Below the pieces are notes generated by a model that saw only the letters and a list, made by a program, of their open reading frames with translations, was not told where the DNA came from and made no database searches. Positions 27,747-37,100 of a DNA stretch of 64,000 bases are shown piece by piece. How positions within the stretch are numbered: position 1 is the stretch's first letter; each line of letters opens with the position of its first letter. The translations under genes and the position numbers were made by a program. Source of the DNA: an uncultured Marinococcus sp. (lineage in GTDB: Bacteria; Bacillota; Bacilli; Bacillales; Marinococcaceae); NCBI RefSeq assembly GCF_947493875.1, contig NZ_CANLSU010000006.1, positions 124,001-188,000 of the forward strand. Reading direction: 5' to 3'.

Positions 27747-28649
27747 TTAATATTCGTCCTCGCGATATCCGTTCTCCCGAAGCAGATACGCACTGTTTCT
27801 CCAGTCTTTTTCCACCTTCACCCAAAGCTCTACAAACACCTTTGAGCCAAGCATTGACTCAATATCTGCCCGGGCCCGCTGCCCGATTTCCTTGAGCATC
27901 GACCCCTGCTTGCCGATAATAATGCCTTTTTGAGTCGGGCGTTCAACAACAATAGTAGCTGCCACATACACCGCACCGTTTTCCCGTTCCTTCATTTCAT
28001 CGATAACGACGGCGAGCGAATGCGGAACTTCTTCGCGAGTCAGCTGCAGGGCTTTTTCGCGGATCAGTTCACTCACGATAAACCGTTCCGGGTGATCGGT
28101 GACCTGATCTTCCGGATAAAACTGCGGTCCCTCCTCGAGGTATTTGGTAAGTTCTTCGAGAAGCGTCGTCACGTTATTTCCGTTCAACGCAGAAACTGGC
28201 ACGACCTCGGCAAAATTATACCGTTCGGAATAGCTTGCAATCACCTTGAGCAGCTCGTCCGGATGGACTTTATCGATTTTATTAACGATTAAAAATACCG
28301 GCGTGTCTGTCCGCTTCAGTTTTTCAATAATATATTCCTCACCGGGGCCATATGATTCTGACGCATCGATCAGGTATAAAATAATATCAACATCGTTCAG
28401 TGTCTGCAGAGCAGCACGAACCATAAAATCGCCCAGCTTGTGCTTTGGTTTATGAATGCCCGGAGTATCGATAAAAACAATCTGGGAATCTTCTGTCGTG
28501 TAGACTCCCTGGATTTTATTTCTTGTTGTCTGTGCTTTATCACTCATGATCGCAATCTTTTGGCCAAGCACCTGATTCATTAATGTGGACTTTCCCGCAT
28601 TGGGCCGCCCGATTAGGGCGGCAAAACCGGAATGATACTCTTCACTCAT
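27747..28649 (-). CDS. era: GTPase Era
   Basis: A 300-residue GTPase that binds the 3' end of 16S rRNA in 30S assembly. G1 [10 protein letters not shown]2 TTRNKIQG, G3 DTPG ([15 protein letters not shown]), G4 NKID, and a C-terminal KH domain ([22 protein letters not shown]). Length is normal. ATG with AAGAGGGAAAATA. It is transcribed with cdd, dgkA and ybeY, the conserved Bacillus order. Confidence 0.97.
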   Translation of the reverse strand: MSEEYHSGFAALIGRPNAGKSTLMNQVLGQKIAIMSDKAQTTRNKIQGVYTTEDSQIVFIDTPGIHKPKHKLGDFMVRAALQTLNDVDIILYLIDASESYGPGEEYIIEKLKRTDTPVFLIVNKIDKVHPDELLKVIASYSERYNFAEVVPVSALNGNNVTTLLEELTKYLEEGPQFYPEDQVTDHPERFIVSELIREKALQLTREEVPHSLAVVIDEMKERENGAVYVAATIVVERPTQKGIIIGKQGSMLKEIGQRARADIESMLGSKVFVELWVKVEKDWRNSAYLLRENGYREDEY

Positions 28650-28678
28650 TATTTTCCCTCTTCTTTCCTGCTTTCATA

Positions 28679-29074
28679 CTATAAATCATCCGGGCCGAAT
28701 GCTCCCGGGAGCAGCTCTTCCATCGTCGTTACTTTTATGTCCCCCTGCAGGTTACCTAAAACAATCCGGGCGTCCTTCGGCAGAAACTCAGAAAGCACCT
28801 GCCGGCAGGCGCCGCACGGAGCGACCGGTCCTTTCGTATCGGCGATGACAGCTACCATTTTTCCGCTTCGCATGCCTGTACGCAGCGCACTGAATACGGC
28901 TGTCCGTTCTGCACAGTTGCTTAACCCATACGAGGAGTTCTCAATATTACATCCTTCGTACCACTCACCGTCCTCTCCTACAAAGACCGCTCCTACCGGA
29001 AAGTTGGAATACGGGACGTACGCTTGTTCTCTCGCCTGTTTAGCCCGTTCAAGCAGTTCGTTTTCTATAGCCAA
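28679..29074 (-). CDS. cdd: Cytidine deaminase
   Basis: A 131-residue tetrameric-type cytidine deaminase of pyrimidine salvage. The zinc site is seen in NCAERTAVFSAL and PCGACRQVLSEF; substrate residues are in NFPVGAVF and GCNIENSSYGLSNC. The start is TTG at 29074 (MAIENELL) with AAGGGGG seven bases ahead. Between dgkA and era in one operon. Confidence 0.96.
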   Translation of the reverse strand: MAIENELLERAKQAREQAYVPYSNFPVGAVFVGEDGEWYEGCNIENSSYGLSNCAERTAVFSALRTGMRSGKMVAVIADTKGPVAPCGACRQVLSEFLPKDARIVLGNLQGDIKVTTMEELLPGAFGPDDL

Positions 29075-29090
29075 TGTATTTCCCCCTTTG

Positions 29091-29474
29091 TCAGCTCAGC
29101 CATTCCCATAGGAAAGGCATAAAAATCATCACACCGATGATAACAGCAAATACAGCATAAATGAGCACCGCGCCGGCAGCAATGTCCTTGACTTCTCCCG
29201 CGGTTTTATTCCATTCCGGAGACACCAGATTTACCAGGCGCTCGAGCGCGGAATTGACCATTTCGAGTACGAGCATGCCGGCAATTGCCAGCAATAGAAC
29301 GGTCCACTGCCATAAAGCGAGCCCGCACAGCCAGCCCAGAAGGACAGCTGCGAGGCCAAAAAAGACATGGAAGCGCATATGACGCTCCTCCCGAAAGGCA
29401 AGGCGGATGCCTTTTCCGGCAAACACAAACCCGTCCCTCCAGCGCCTGGGCAGCGATTTATCGCGGTAATCCAT
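29091..29474 (-). CDS. dgkA: Diacylglycerol/undecaprenol kinase family protein
   Basis: A 127-residue integral membrane kinase with three helices. The family signature is EMVNSALERLVNL..PEWNKTAGEVKDIAAGAVL, with the catalytic glutamates and Asp in place. In Gram-positive bacteria this family phosphorylates undecaprenol, feeding the lipid carrier of cell-wall synthesis. It overlaps the end of ybeY by 17 bases. Confidence 0.93.
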   Translation of the reverse strand: MDYRDKSLPRRWRDGFVFAGKGIRLAFREERHMRFHVFFGLAAVLLGWLCGLALWQWTVLLLAIAGMLVLEMVNSALERLVNLVSPEWNKTAGEVKDIAAGAVLIYAVFAVIIGVMIFMPFLWEWLS

Positions 29475-29919
29475 ACGCTTCCAGGATCCTTTCCTGACGC
29501 GAAAACATTGTTTGTTCTTCTTCTTTATTCATATGATCATAACCAAGCAGATGCAGCAGGCCGTGAACGGCCAGAAAGCCCAGCTCTCTTTCAAACGAAT
29601 GACCATACTCCTCTGCCTGCTCCCGGGCTTTAGGAACGCTTATAATAATGTCTCCGAGCAGATTCGGAATGCCTTCGGCCTGCGGCTGAATCTCATCGTC
29701 ATTCAACGCAAATGAAATCACATCAGTCGGCCGGTCGATTTCCCGGTATTCCCTGTTGACCGCCTGAATCATCTCGTTGTCCACAAAACTCACAGATACC
29801 TCCGAGCCGTCTACGACTCCTTCTTCTTCACATGCGAACTGCAGGATGTTCTGCACCAGCTCCCAATGCTTCGGTTCCACTTGTTCCGTTTCGTCTACCA
29901 TATCCACTTCAATACTCAC
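29458..29919 (-). CDS. ybeY: Endoribonuclease YbeY (16S rRNA maturation)
   Basis: A 153-residue zinc-dependent rRNA endonuclease. The H-x3-H-x5-H metal motif is HGLLHLLGYDH near the C-terminus; upstream are VDNEMIQAVNREYREIDRPTDV and GDIIIS. Starts with GTG 29919 after GGGGTGGACAGGC. It follows phoH after 16 bases; the pgpH (yqfF) gene that separates phoH and ybeY in B. subtilis is absent. Confidence 0.95.
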   Translation of the reverse strand: MSIEVDMVDETEQVEPKHWELVQNILQFACEEEGVVDGSEVSVSFVDNEMIQAVNREYREIDRPTDVISFALNDDEIQPQAEGIPNLLGDIIISVPKAREQAEEYGHSFERELGFLAVHGLLHLLGYDHMNKEEEQTMFSRQERILEAYGLPR

Positions 29920-29935
29920 GCCTGTCCACCCCTGA

Positions 29936-30940
29936 CTAGTTGTTTGTTGGTTTGTCCGGCCGGTTCAACGTACGCTTTGGATCGCCTTCCTCCTGTTCGT
30001 ACGCATCAAGAATCTGCTGCACCAGTGTATGCCGCACAACATCCGTGGCCTCCAGGTAAACGAATCCAATATGATCGATGTTTTTTAATATACGCGCCGC
30101 CACCTTCAGACCTGACTGCTGGCCTTTTGGAAGATCAATCTGGGTAAGATCCCCATTAACGATCATTTTTGAACCAAACCCGAGCCGTGTTAAAAACATC
30201 TTAATTTGTTCTTTCGTCGTATTCTGTGCTTCATCAAGAATAACAAAAGCATCGTCGAGCGTCCGGCCTCTCATATAGGCAAGGGGAGCTACTTCGATCG
30301 TGCCTCTCTCCATGAGCCGCTGTGTATGCTCCGCCCCAAAAATATTATGCAGAGCGTCATACAGCGGACGCAGGTATGGGTCCACTTTTTCTTTCAGGTC
30401 GCCCGGAAGAAACCCGAGGCTTTCTCCAGCCTCTACCGCTGGACGGGTCAGCACAATCCGCTTTACCCGTCCCTCCTTTAAAGCATTGACCGCCATCACA
30501 ACTGCCAGATAGGTTTTACCTGTACCTGCCGGACCAACGCCAAATATCATATCTTTACGGCGGATCTGGTCGATATATTCCTTCTGCCCTAAGGTTTTAA
30601 TCATGACCGGCTTGCCTTCGGCGTTTACAGCAATCTGCTCCTGGAATAAATCTTCAAGCTTTTCAAGCTTTCCTTCTTCGGCCAGCTGCGCTGCATAGAC
30701 AACGTCCCGTTCAGAGATCCGCACCCGTTTTTTCAAAAGCCTGGCCAAAGCCTCAATCACTTCTTCCACCAGTGCTGCCTGCTTTTCATTTCCTTCCACG
30801 ATCAGTGAGCCGCCTCTGGTAATGATCGAAACGTCCAGCTTTTCTTCAAGCCGCTCAATGTGCACATCATTCGGACCAAACAGCTGCTGTATGTCATTCA
30901 TTTCATTCACTTGTAATTCTAGCGTTTTCTTTTCGGTCAA
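29936..30940 (-). CDS. phoH: PhoH family ATPase
   Basis: A 334-residue protein with an N-terminal KH-like domain (GGSLIVEGNEKQAALVEEVIEAL) and a PhoH P-loop ATPase domain: Walker A GPAGTGKTYLAVVMAV, then TRPAVEAGESLGFLPGDLKEK, Walker B FVILDEAQNTT and MIVNGDLTQIDLP. Thought to act on RNA together with YbeY, which it adjoins. The start is TTG at 30940, with AAGGAG eleven bases ahead (spacing slightly long). Its upstream gap holds the terminator of the previous gene. Confidence 0.94.
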   Translation of the reverse strand: MTEKKTLELQVNEMNDIQQLFGPNDVHIERLEEKLDVSIITRGGSLIVEGNEKQAALVEEVIEALARLLKKRVRISERDVVYAAQLAEEGKLEKLEDLFQEQIAVNAEGKPVMIKTLGQKEYIDQIRRKDMIFGVGPAGTGKTYLAVVMAVNALKEGRVKRIVLTRPAVEAGESLGFLPGDLKEKVDPYLRPLYDALHNIFGAEHTQRLMERGTIEVAPLAYMRGRTLDDAFVILDEAQNTTKEQIKMFLTRLGFGSKMIVNGDLTQIDLPKGQQSGLKVAARILKNIDHIGFVYLEATDVVRHTLVQQILDAYEQEEGDPKRTLNRPDKPTNN

Positions 30941-31071
30941 TATAGCTCAGTCTCCTTGAGTATAATATCATATCCTTGCTGTTATCAGTTTTTTCGTTAG
31001 TATGCTAATTCTACTCTACCACCACGCTGAGGGTGTTGCAAAAAATAGCAGACATTTTAAACATTTAAGGC

Positions 31072-31103
31072 AAAAAAAGAACCTGATCCGAAGATCAGGC
31101 TCA
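31072..31103 (-). terminator. Intrinsic terminator after the yqeZ-floA-yqfB-like operon
   Basis: On the reverse strand, stem GAGCCTGATC / GATCAGGTTC with a TTCG tetraloop and T7. It overlaps the stop codon of the 209-residue gene and separates this operon from phoH. Confidence 0.93.
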
Positions 31104-31727
31104 CTCATTACTGCTTTTTTTAGTGGAACGATGCGGCTCAATTCTCTCACGCGACATTGTTGACTGCCGCTGGTAAGGATAACCGCTGCGCCTTGTGACC
31201 GGTGGGCTTAGTACCTCTGCCCATACGAGCCCGTTGGCTGCTTCTTTTTTGTTTATCGACCGCGGGTTTCTCCGCGCTCCGCCAATTTCTCCGTCTGACG
31301 TGATGCTTCCACGTTCAGCAGACTGCCGCGAAGCACGCTCAAGACGCTGACTTGCATTTTTCTTTTGCTTTTGAAGCTCTTCACGGCGCTTTTCATATTC
31401 CTTTAAAGCACTGCTTTTATTCTGAGGCTCATCTGACTCTTCCTTGTACAGCTCTGACTCTGCTTCCGGCACCCGGCGCGTTGGATGATTGCCAGGGCTT
31501 TCGGAGGGATCATTCTGAGGACGATTCGGCGTGTTTTCCTTGCGGGCATTTTCAAACTCTTCAAACAGGTCCTCAAGCTTTCCGAACGCTCCGCGCCGTC
31601 TCGAATCGCTGTCGCTGCCCTCCTGCTGCTGGCTGCTGTCCCCCCGGCCGAGAAACGTAATCAAACCACCGAAGAGCAGCAGTAAAATCCACAGGTTATT
31701 AAACACTAGTTCAAACAGCTGCTCCAT
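31101..31727 (-). CDS. Small membrane-anchored hydrophilic protein of unknown function (yqfB position)
   Basis: A 208-residue protein I do not recognise by sequence. One membrane helix lies near residues 10-28 (LWILLLLFGGLITFLG); the rest is charged, low in order and rich in Ser, Arg, Glu and Asn, with a helical stretch at about 105-140. A Trp-containing segment close to the C-terminus (NGLVWAEVLSPPV) stands out as a likely conserved docking element. It is the third gene of the sigma-W-like operon yqeZ-floA, the place of B. subtilis yqfB. The start is the ATG at 31727, nine bases after AAGGTG; the GTG at 31739 overlaps that site. Confidence 0.7.
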   Translation of the reverse strand: MEQLFELVFNNLWILLLLFGGLITFLGRGDSSQQQEGSDSDSRRRGAFGKLEDLFEEFENARKENTPNRPQNDPSESPGNHPTRRVPEAESELYKEESDEPQNKSSALKEYEKRREELQKQKKNASQRLERASRQSAERGSITSDGEIGGARRNPRSINKKEAANGLVWAEVLSPPVTRRSGYPYQRQSTMSRERIEPHRSTKKSSNE

Positions 31728-31761
31728 CGCTTCATTCACCTTCTTCTACGGACAAAGTCCC

Positions 31762-32772
31762 TTATTTATCGGTGTGTGGACGGTTGTAAGGCCCGTTTTG
31801 ATCGTCGTCTTTACCGGATTTACTGATCGACTCACGCATATCCGTATCAGACATTACGTTCTGGATATTCATATAATCCATGACCCCAAGGTTTCCGGAG
31901 CGCAGTGCTTCTGCCATTGCCATTGGCACTTCTGCTTCGGACTCGGTAACTTTCGCACGCATTTCTTCTACGCGTGCTTTCATTTCCTGTTCCTGGGCTA
32001 CAGCCATGGCACGGCGTTCTTCGGCCTTCGCCTGGGCGATGTTTTTGTCTGCTTCCGCCTGGTCTGTCTGCAGTTCTGCACCAATGTTTTTGCCAATGTC
32101 AATATCGGCAATATCGATGGATAAAATCTCAAAGGCCGTACCTGAATCCAGGCCTTTGGAAAGCACTGTCTGCGAGATGCTATCCGGATTTTCCAACACT
32201 TTTTTATGGTTTTGAGAAGAACCAATCGTCGAAACAATACCTTCACCTACACGGGCGATAACGGTATCTTCACCGGCACCCCCGACCAGGCGGTCTATGT
32301 TTGCCCGCACGGTGATTCTTGCTTTTGCTTTTACTTCAATGCCGTCCATTGCGACACCGGCAATAAACGGTGTTTCAATAACTTTCGGGTTAACACTCAT
32401 CTGTACAGCTTCCAATACATCACGCCCGGCAAGGTCAATAGCCGCACAACGCTCAAATGTAAGTTCAATATTGGCACGCTGGGCAGCGATTAGTGCGTTG
32501 ACCACACGGTCTACGTTACCGCCAGCCAGATAGTGGCCTTCAAGCTTGTTCAACTCAATATCGAGTCCGGCTTTTTCTGCTTTGATCATCGGATTTACTA
32601 CTCTCGACGGAATAACCCTCCGGAGCCGCATACCGACAAGCTGGAAAATACCTACTTTCACCCCTGCGGCAAGCGCCGAAATCCAAAGCGCAACCGGAAC
32701 AAAGGTGAATAAAATAACGAGCGCTATTAAAATAATAGCTAATACAATAACGAGGCCTATATCAATTCCCAT
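31762..32772 (-). CDS. floA: Flotillin-like protein FloA
   Basis: A 336-residue SPFH-domain scaffold of functional membrane microdomains. N-terminal membrane helix (residues 5-28), SPFH domain (about 30-210, [24 protein letters not shown]), then a coiled coil rich in Ala and Glu ([28 protein letters not shown]). The ATG is one base from the end of yqeZ, its NfeD partner, in one operon. In B. subtilis FloA affects membrane fluidity, signalling and cell-wall synthesis. Confidence 0.96.
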   Translation of the reverse strand: MGIDIGLVIVLAIILIALVILFTFVPVALWISALAAGVKVGIFQLVGMRLRRVIPSRVVNPMIKAEKAGLDIELNKLEGHYLAGGNVDRVVNALIAAQRANIELTFERCAAIDLAGRDVLEAVQMSVNPKVIETPFIAGVAMDGIEVKAKARITVRANIDRLVGGAGEDTVIARVGEGIVSTIGSSQNHKKVLENPDSISQTVLSKGLDSGTAFEILSIDIADIDIGKNIGAELQTDQAEADKNIAQAKAEERRAMAVAQEQEMKARVEEMRAKVTESEAEVPMAMAEALRSGNLGVMDYMNIQNVMSDTDMRESISKSGKDDDQNGPYNRPHTDK

Positions 32773-32773
32773 G

Positions 32774-34126
32774 TCATGATTCCCTTCTTTCTTTGTTAGA
32801 ATAAGGCTTTACTACAACACGCGTGCCTTCTACACGCACTACCTGCACAGCGTCTCCGCGGTCGAGGTAGCGGCCGTCTGAAACAACATCAATTTTTTCC
32901 CCGTCAATTTCTGCCGCACCGGTCGGATGCAATGGGGTTAATGCCGTTCCTTCTCTGCCCAATAAGTCCGTTCTGCCTTCATTTGATACATATCCATCCT
33001 TTGAAGAAAAAGTGTCCTGCAGCACCAGCTTTTTCATCGGCCCCCGTTTTCCAAAGCCCACCACCATGACTGCTGCTGCGATGATGGCGGCTACAGCTGC
33101 CAGTACAACGGAAATCGCCATGACGGAAATAGAAAACGAGGACATAAACAGGCTGCCAACGACTGCCCCTATACCTAATATACCAAAAATTCCAAAACCA
33201 GGAACAAAGAATTCTATCAGCAGCAGGAGCAGGCCGACGCCAAACAACAGCAGGCCTTCGAAACCAGCAAAGCCGGCAATCATATGACCGAAAAAGAAAA
33301 GTCCTAAGGATGCGAGACCGATACCTCCGAAAATTCCAAATCCCGGTGAAAATACTTCAAGTATTAGGCCGATCATGCCAACGCTGAGTAAAATCGGAAT
33401 CACGTAAGGACTCGTCACCCACCTTGCGACCTGCTCGGCTGCGCTGATATCTGCTTCTTCCACTGCAGCACCGCCCAGGTTCATCTGACTGAGAAGATCA
33501 TCCCTGCTGTCGGCAATGTACTCCGCATAGCCCACCTCATCAGAGGCTGCTTCCGATGCCGTAAGCGTTAACAGTTCACCTTCTCCGGCACGATAATCCG
33601 GCAGTTTAACTCCAGGATCCGCCATTGCTTCTGCATACACCGGGTCTCTGTCATTTGATTCAGCTGCATTGACCATATTAGACACCCAGGCCGACTGAGC
33701 CTTGTCGGATGCTGCATTCCCTGATCCGTCAATAACCTGGGCAGCTCCCATTTCTGTTTCAGGCGCCATGGCAATTTCGTCAGCGCTCAAGGCCAGAAAC
33801 GCTCCTGCTGACATGGCCTGATCCGTTACATATGCTGTAGTTGGAATAGATGTGCCGTTGATAATTGAAGCAATCTCCCCTGCGGCATCCACTGCGCCTC
33901 CAGGTGTGTCCAGTTCAAAAATAATCCTATCGGCATCAGCTTCTTCCGCCTCCTGAACCGACCGTTCCAAAAATGCAGCCATTCCCTGCTCCACAGTCTG
34001 TTCAACCGGGATAACATATACGGTTTGATTTTCACCGGCCCCCTCCACAGACGCGGGAAGCCAGGCAGCTGTCATGAAAAGCACGGCAAGAAAAACGGAC
34101 AACCATCTGCTTTTTCTTTGCTCCAC
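32774..34126 (-). CDS. yqeZ: NfeD-family membrane-bound serine protease-like protein YqeZ
   Basis: A 450-residue long NfeD protein. Order: signal peptide (residues 1-30), ClpP-like serine protease domain ([35 protein letters not shown], with the Ser of the S-K dyad in MSAGA), four to five membrane helices (about 240-360) and a C-terminal OB-fold NfeD domain. It pairs with FloA. Starts with GTG at 34126 after GGGAGGGGGG. The sigma-W-like promoter at 34173-34199 lies just upstream. A shorter paralogue without the protease part is at 2829-3476. Confidence 0.93.
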   Translation of the reverse strand: MEQRKSRWLSVFLAVLFMTAAWLPASVEGAGENQTVYVIPVEQTVEQGMAAFLERSVQEAEEADADRIIFELDTPGGAVDAAGEIASIINGTSIPTTAYVTDQAMSAGAFLALSADEIAMAPETEMGAAQVIDGSGNAASDKAQSAWVSNMVNAAESNDRDPVYAEAMADPGVKLPDYRAGEGELLTLTASEAASDEVGYAEYIADSRDDLLSQMNLGGAAVEEADISAAEQVARWVTSPYVIPILLSVGMIGLILEVFSPGFGIFGGIGLASLGLFFFGHMIAGFAGFEGLLLFGVGLLLLLIEFFVPGFGIFGILGIGAVVGSLFMSSFSISVMAISVVLAAVAAIIAAAVMVVGFGKRGPMKKLVLQDTFSSKDGYVSNEGRTDLLGREGTALTPLHPTGAAEIDGEKIDVVSDGRYLDRGDAVQVVRVEGTRVVVKPYSNKERRES

Positions 34127-34172
34127 CTCTATCCCCCCTCCCGTTCATTAGTTATATGTCTATACTCTTATG

Positions 34173-34199
34173 TACGAGGATAAAGATAAAAGCGTTTCA
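34173..34199 (-). promoter_or_regulatory. ECF sigma-W-like promoter of yqeZ-floA
   Basis: The reverse strand reads TGAAAC-N17-CGTACA, about 50 bases before yqeZ. It has the same elements and spacing as the promoter at 3547-3575 before the short nfeD gene. Known biology: yqeZ-yqfA-yqfB is a sigma-W operon in B. subtilis. Confidence 0.72.
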
Positions 34200-34241
34200 A
34201 TTTTTTCCCGTTTATTTCAGCAGGAAGACTCGCTTATGTTT

Positions 34242-34284
34242 AAAAAAAGAGACCGAACCGGAACTAAACCCTGATTCGATCTCT
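34242..34284 (-). terminator. Intrinsic terminator after yqeY
   Basis: On the reverse strand a 15-bp stem with G-T pairs and one mismatch (AGAGATCGAATCAGG paired with TTCCGGTTCGGTCTCT), then T7. It closes the rpsU-yqeY unit. Confidence 0.85.
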
Positions 34285-34297
34285 AGCTTTCTTATTA

Positions 34298-34744
34298 TCA
34301 AGAAGATAAATGCTTTTTCACTAATTGATTTACCTGGGAACCGTCCGCTTTTCCGCTGATTTTAGGCATCACCGCAGACATCACCGTTCCCATATCTTTC
34401 ATCGAAGATGCATTCTCCTCCTGAATGGTTTCTTTCACAATCGATTCCAGTTCTTCATTCGATAAAGGAGCAGGAAGATATTCAGATATGACGTCCATTT
34501 CGAACCTGGTCTGTTCTGCTAAATCTTCCCGTCCTGCGCTTTCAAACTCATGGAGGGAATCTTTTCTTTGTTTCATTTCGCGGTTTAAAACCGCTGTTGC
34601 TTCGCTTTCATCAAGCTCTTTATTGAGCTTGATGGCTTCATTCTGCATCGATGCCCGCAGGCCTCTGATGACATTTAAACGCTGTTTTTCCTTGTTTTTC
34701 ATTGCTGACTTCATGTCACTGCTTAAACGATCCATGAGTTCCAA
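34298..34744 (-). CDS. yqeY: GatB/YqeY domain protein
   Basis: A 148-residue helical protein related to the tRNA-binding tail of the amidotransferase subunit GatB. Marks: SDMKSAMKNKEKQRLNVIRGL at the N-terminus and VMSAVMPKISGKADGSQVNQLV at the C-terminus. The function of the free-standing form is unsettled. The start is TTG at 34744, eight bases after AAGGTG; the alignment with the family (MELMDRLSSDM) favours it over the ATG at 34735. Downstream of rpsU, the usual pair. Confidence 0.93.
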   Translation of the reverse strand: MELMDRLSSDMKSAMKNKEKQRLNVIRGLRASMQNEAIKLNKELDESEATAVLNREMKQRKDSLHEFESAGREDLAEQTRFEMDVISEYLPAPLSNEELESIVKETIQEENASSMKDMGTVMSAVMPKISGKADGSQVNQLVKKHLSS

Positions 34745-34764
34745 GGATGCAGCACCTTCTTTAC

Positions 34765-34938
34765 TTAAAACTTACGTTTTCTAGCTTCTTCGCTTTTCTT
34801 CTTACGACGAACACTAGGTTTTTCGTAGTGTTTGCGTTTTTTCACTTCAGCCATTGTCCCTTCTTTGGAAAGGCTACGCTTAAAACGGCGAAGAGCGGCA
34901 TCAATATCTTCATTCTTTTTCTTTCTTGTCTCTGCCAT
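34765..34938 (-). CDS. rpsU: 30S ribosomal protein S21
   Basis: A 57-residue basic protein read directly from the reverse strand: begins [19 protein letters not shown], includes [16 protein letters not shown] and ends RKRKF. It matches ribosomal protein S21 in length and charge. ATG with GGAGGGAATCAC upstream. It lies 20 bases before yqeY and behind a strong promoter at 35019-35047. Confidence 0.96.
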   Translation of the reverse strand: MAETRKKKNEDIDAALRRFKRSLSKEGTMAEVKKRKHYEKPSVRRKKKSEEARKRKF

Positions 34939-35018
34939 GTGATTCCCTCCCTCCGAACAACCAATCTAACTAATATATGAATAAAGACTATTACTCAAAT
35001 ACTAGCCATTTGGTAAAT

Positions 35019-35047
35019 AGTATAAAGCATCTATGCCAAAAAATCAA
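35019..35047 (-). promoter_or_regulatory. Sigma-A promoter of rpsU-yqeY
   Basis: TTGATT-N17-TATACT on the reverse strand, 80 bases before rpsU and between it and deoC. Confidence 0.75.
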
Positions 35048-35068
35048 CGAGCGCGCAGGCAGAGATTG

Positions 35069-35737
35069 TCAGTAGTTTTCACTTGAGGTTTCGCCCTGCA
35101 GGATTTTCACCCCAGAGCTTGCACCGAGCCGGGAAGCTCCGGCCTCAATTAATGCAAGAGCAGTCTGGCGGTCCCTGACTCCACCGCTCGCTTTTACGCC
35201 GGCACGGTCGCCTACCGTCTCTTTCATCAGACGCACATCTTCAATCGTAGCTCCTCCCCCGTTGAACCCGGTGGATGTTTTCACAAAATCCGCTCCGGCT
35301 TCAACGGCAAGGCTGCAGGCCGTCTTCTTCTCTTCATCCGTTAACAGCGCTGTTTCTATTATCACTTTCACCAGCGCCTCCTGATTTGCAGCCTGTACGA
35401 CCGCTTCAATGTCTGCCCGGACCAGATCATCTTCCCCGCTTTTTAAGGCGCCAATGTTAATAACCATATCAACTTCCTTCGCTCCGTTGGCGATGGCATT
35501 TTTCACTTCAAATGCTTTTGTTTCAGGATTTGTGGCACCGAGCGGAAAACCAATCACTGTGCAGACAAGCACCTCGGAGCCTTCCAGCTCTTTAGCTGCA
35601 AACGGCACCATCGCCGGGTTAATGCATACAGACTTGAAATGATTATCTTTGGCTTCCGTAGTGATACGTTTTATATCTTCAAATGTGGTTTCCGGCTTCA
35701 GCAGGGTGTGATCAATATATTGCGCGAGATCAGCCAT
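35069..35737 (-). CDS. deoC: Deoxyribose-phosphate aldolase
   Basis: A 222-residue class I TIM-barrel aldolase of nucleoside catabolism, splitting deoxyribose 5-phosphate into glyceraldehyde 3-phosphate and acetaldehyde. The Schiff-base lysine is in VKVIIET and the second lysine in [24 protein letters not shown] also fits. ATG with GGAGGAGAAAGT. It is last in the gene string after mtaB, at the site where B. subtilis has yqeW. The cytidine deaminase gene is 6 kb away. Confidence 0.95.
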   Translation of the reverse strand: MADLAQYIDHTLLKPETTFEDIKRITTEAKDNHFKSVCINPAMVPFAAKELEGSEVLVCTVIGFPLGATNPETKAFEVKNAIANGAKEVDMVINIGALKSGEDDLVRADIEAVVQAANQEALVKVIIETALLTDEEKKTACSLAVEAGADFVKTSTGFNGGGATIEDVRLMKETVGDRAGVKASGGVRDRQTALALIEAGASRLGASSGVKILQGETSSENY

Positions 35738-35765
35738 ACTTTCTCCTCCAGTTCAACTGTTATAG

Positions 35766-37100
35766 TTATACAAGCGTTGCTGTATCATGGTCGAGCACGC
35801 GTACAAACTCCCCTTCGTTCAATGGATAGCCTGCGTTCGTAATTTTCACACGCACAATTTCACCACGCCATTCCGGATTCGCAGGGAAACGTACCTTTAT
35901 ATAATTCGTCGAATAGCCGACAAAGTAGCCAGGTTTTTCTTTGTCTTCTTCTTCCGGGATTACTTCCACAACTTCATTTTCAAAACGCGAAGCATACTCT
36001 TTTGCGAGTTGATTGGAAAGCTCAATCAGACGGTGCACCCGGTCATTTTTTTCTTCATCCTCAACCTGATCACTCATTTTAGCAGCCGGGGTGCCGGTAC
36101 GTTTCGAATACGGAAACACGTGCAGCTCTGAGAAACGCTGGTCCCGGATAAAATCGTATGTCTGCTGAAATTCTTCCTTCGTTTCTCCCGGGAAGCCTAC
36201 AATCACATCTGTGGTGATGGCGCATTCCGGCAGGGCTTCGCGCAGTTTTTCCAGACGCTCCGCATAAAATTCCACGCTGTATTTTCTTCTCATTCTTTTA
36301 AGCACGGTATTCGAGCCAGCCTGAAGCGGCACGTGCAGATGATTTACTACTTTGTTCGAGCTTCGGAGCACGTCAATTACTTCATCGGTAATCTGACTTG
36401 CTTCTATGGAAGAAATACGGATCCGTTTTAATCCATCAATAGTTTCAAGGTCCCGGAGCAGCCCTGCGAGATTGTAGTCTTTCAAATCTTCACCGTAGCC
36501 GCCTGTATGAATGCCTGTAAGCACCAGTTCCTTGTAGCCTTTGTCAACCAGCTGTTCCGCCTGGTGCATGACCTCTTCCGGATTTCTCGAACGGAGCAGG
36601 CCGCGGGCCCACGGGATGATGCAGAAGGTACAGAAATTATTGCACCCTTCCTGAATTTTCAGCGACGCTCTCGTGCGATCGGTAAACTCCGGTACATCGA
36701 GTTCTTCGTACACACGGTTTTTCATAATGTTGCTTACACCGTTAATCGGTTCCCGGGAGACCGTGTATTCTTCAATATAGTCGAGCATTTTTTTGCGGTC
36801 CTGCGTGCCGACAACAATGTCGACGCCGGGGATATCCATGATCTCTCCCGGGGAGGTCTGGGCATAGCAGCCGGTGACGCATATGATCGCATCCGGATTT
36901 TTACGCACCGCGCGCCGGATCACCTGACGGCTTTTTTTATCTCCGGTGTTGGTCACCGTACAGGTGTTGATGACATAGACGTCTGCGGTCTGATCGAATT
37001 CCTTTCTTTCATAGCCGTCATTTTTAAACAACTGCCATATGGCTTCCGTTTCGTAATGGTTTACTTTACAGCCAAGAGTATGAAACGCCACTGCTCTCAT
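35766..37100 (-). CDS. mtaB: tRNA (t6A37)-C2 methylthiotransferase MtaB
   Basis: A 444-residue radical-SAM methylthiotransferase that makes ms2t6A37. Order: N-terminal UPF0004 domain with cluster cysteines (TLGCKVNHYET, INTCTVTN, VTGCYAQT), radical-SAM CNNFCTFC, and a C-terminal TRAM domain. The start overlaps the rsmE stop by four bases. Part of the string dnaJ-prmA-rsmE-mtaB seen in Bacillus. Confidence 0.95.
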   Translation of the reverse strand: MRAVAFHTLGCKVNHYETEAIWQLFKNDGYERKEFDQTADVYVINTCTVTNTGDKKSRQVIRRAVRKNPDAIICVTGCYAQTSPGEIMDIPGVDIVVGTQDRKKMLDYIEEYTVSREPINGVSNIMKNRVYEELDVPEFTDRTRASLKIQEGCNNFCTFCIIPWARGLLRSRNPEEVMHQAEQLVDKGYKELVLTGIHTGGYGEDLKDYNLAGLLRDLETIDGLKRIRISSIEASQITDEVIDVLRSSNKVVNHLHVPLQAGSNTVLKRMRRKYSVEFYAERLEKLREALPECAITTDVIVGFPGETKEEFQQTYDFIRDQRFSELHVFPYSKRTGTPAAKMSDQVEDEEKNDRVHRLIELSNQLAKEYASRFENEVVEVIPEEEDKEKPGYFVGYSTNYIKVRFPANPEWRGEIVRVKITNAGYPLNEGEFVRVLDHDTATLV

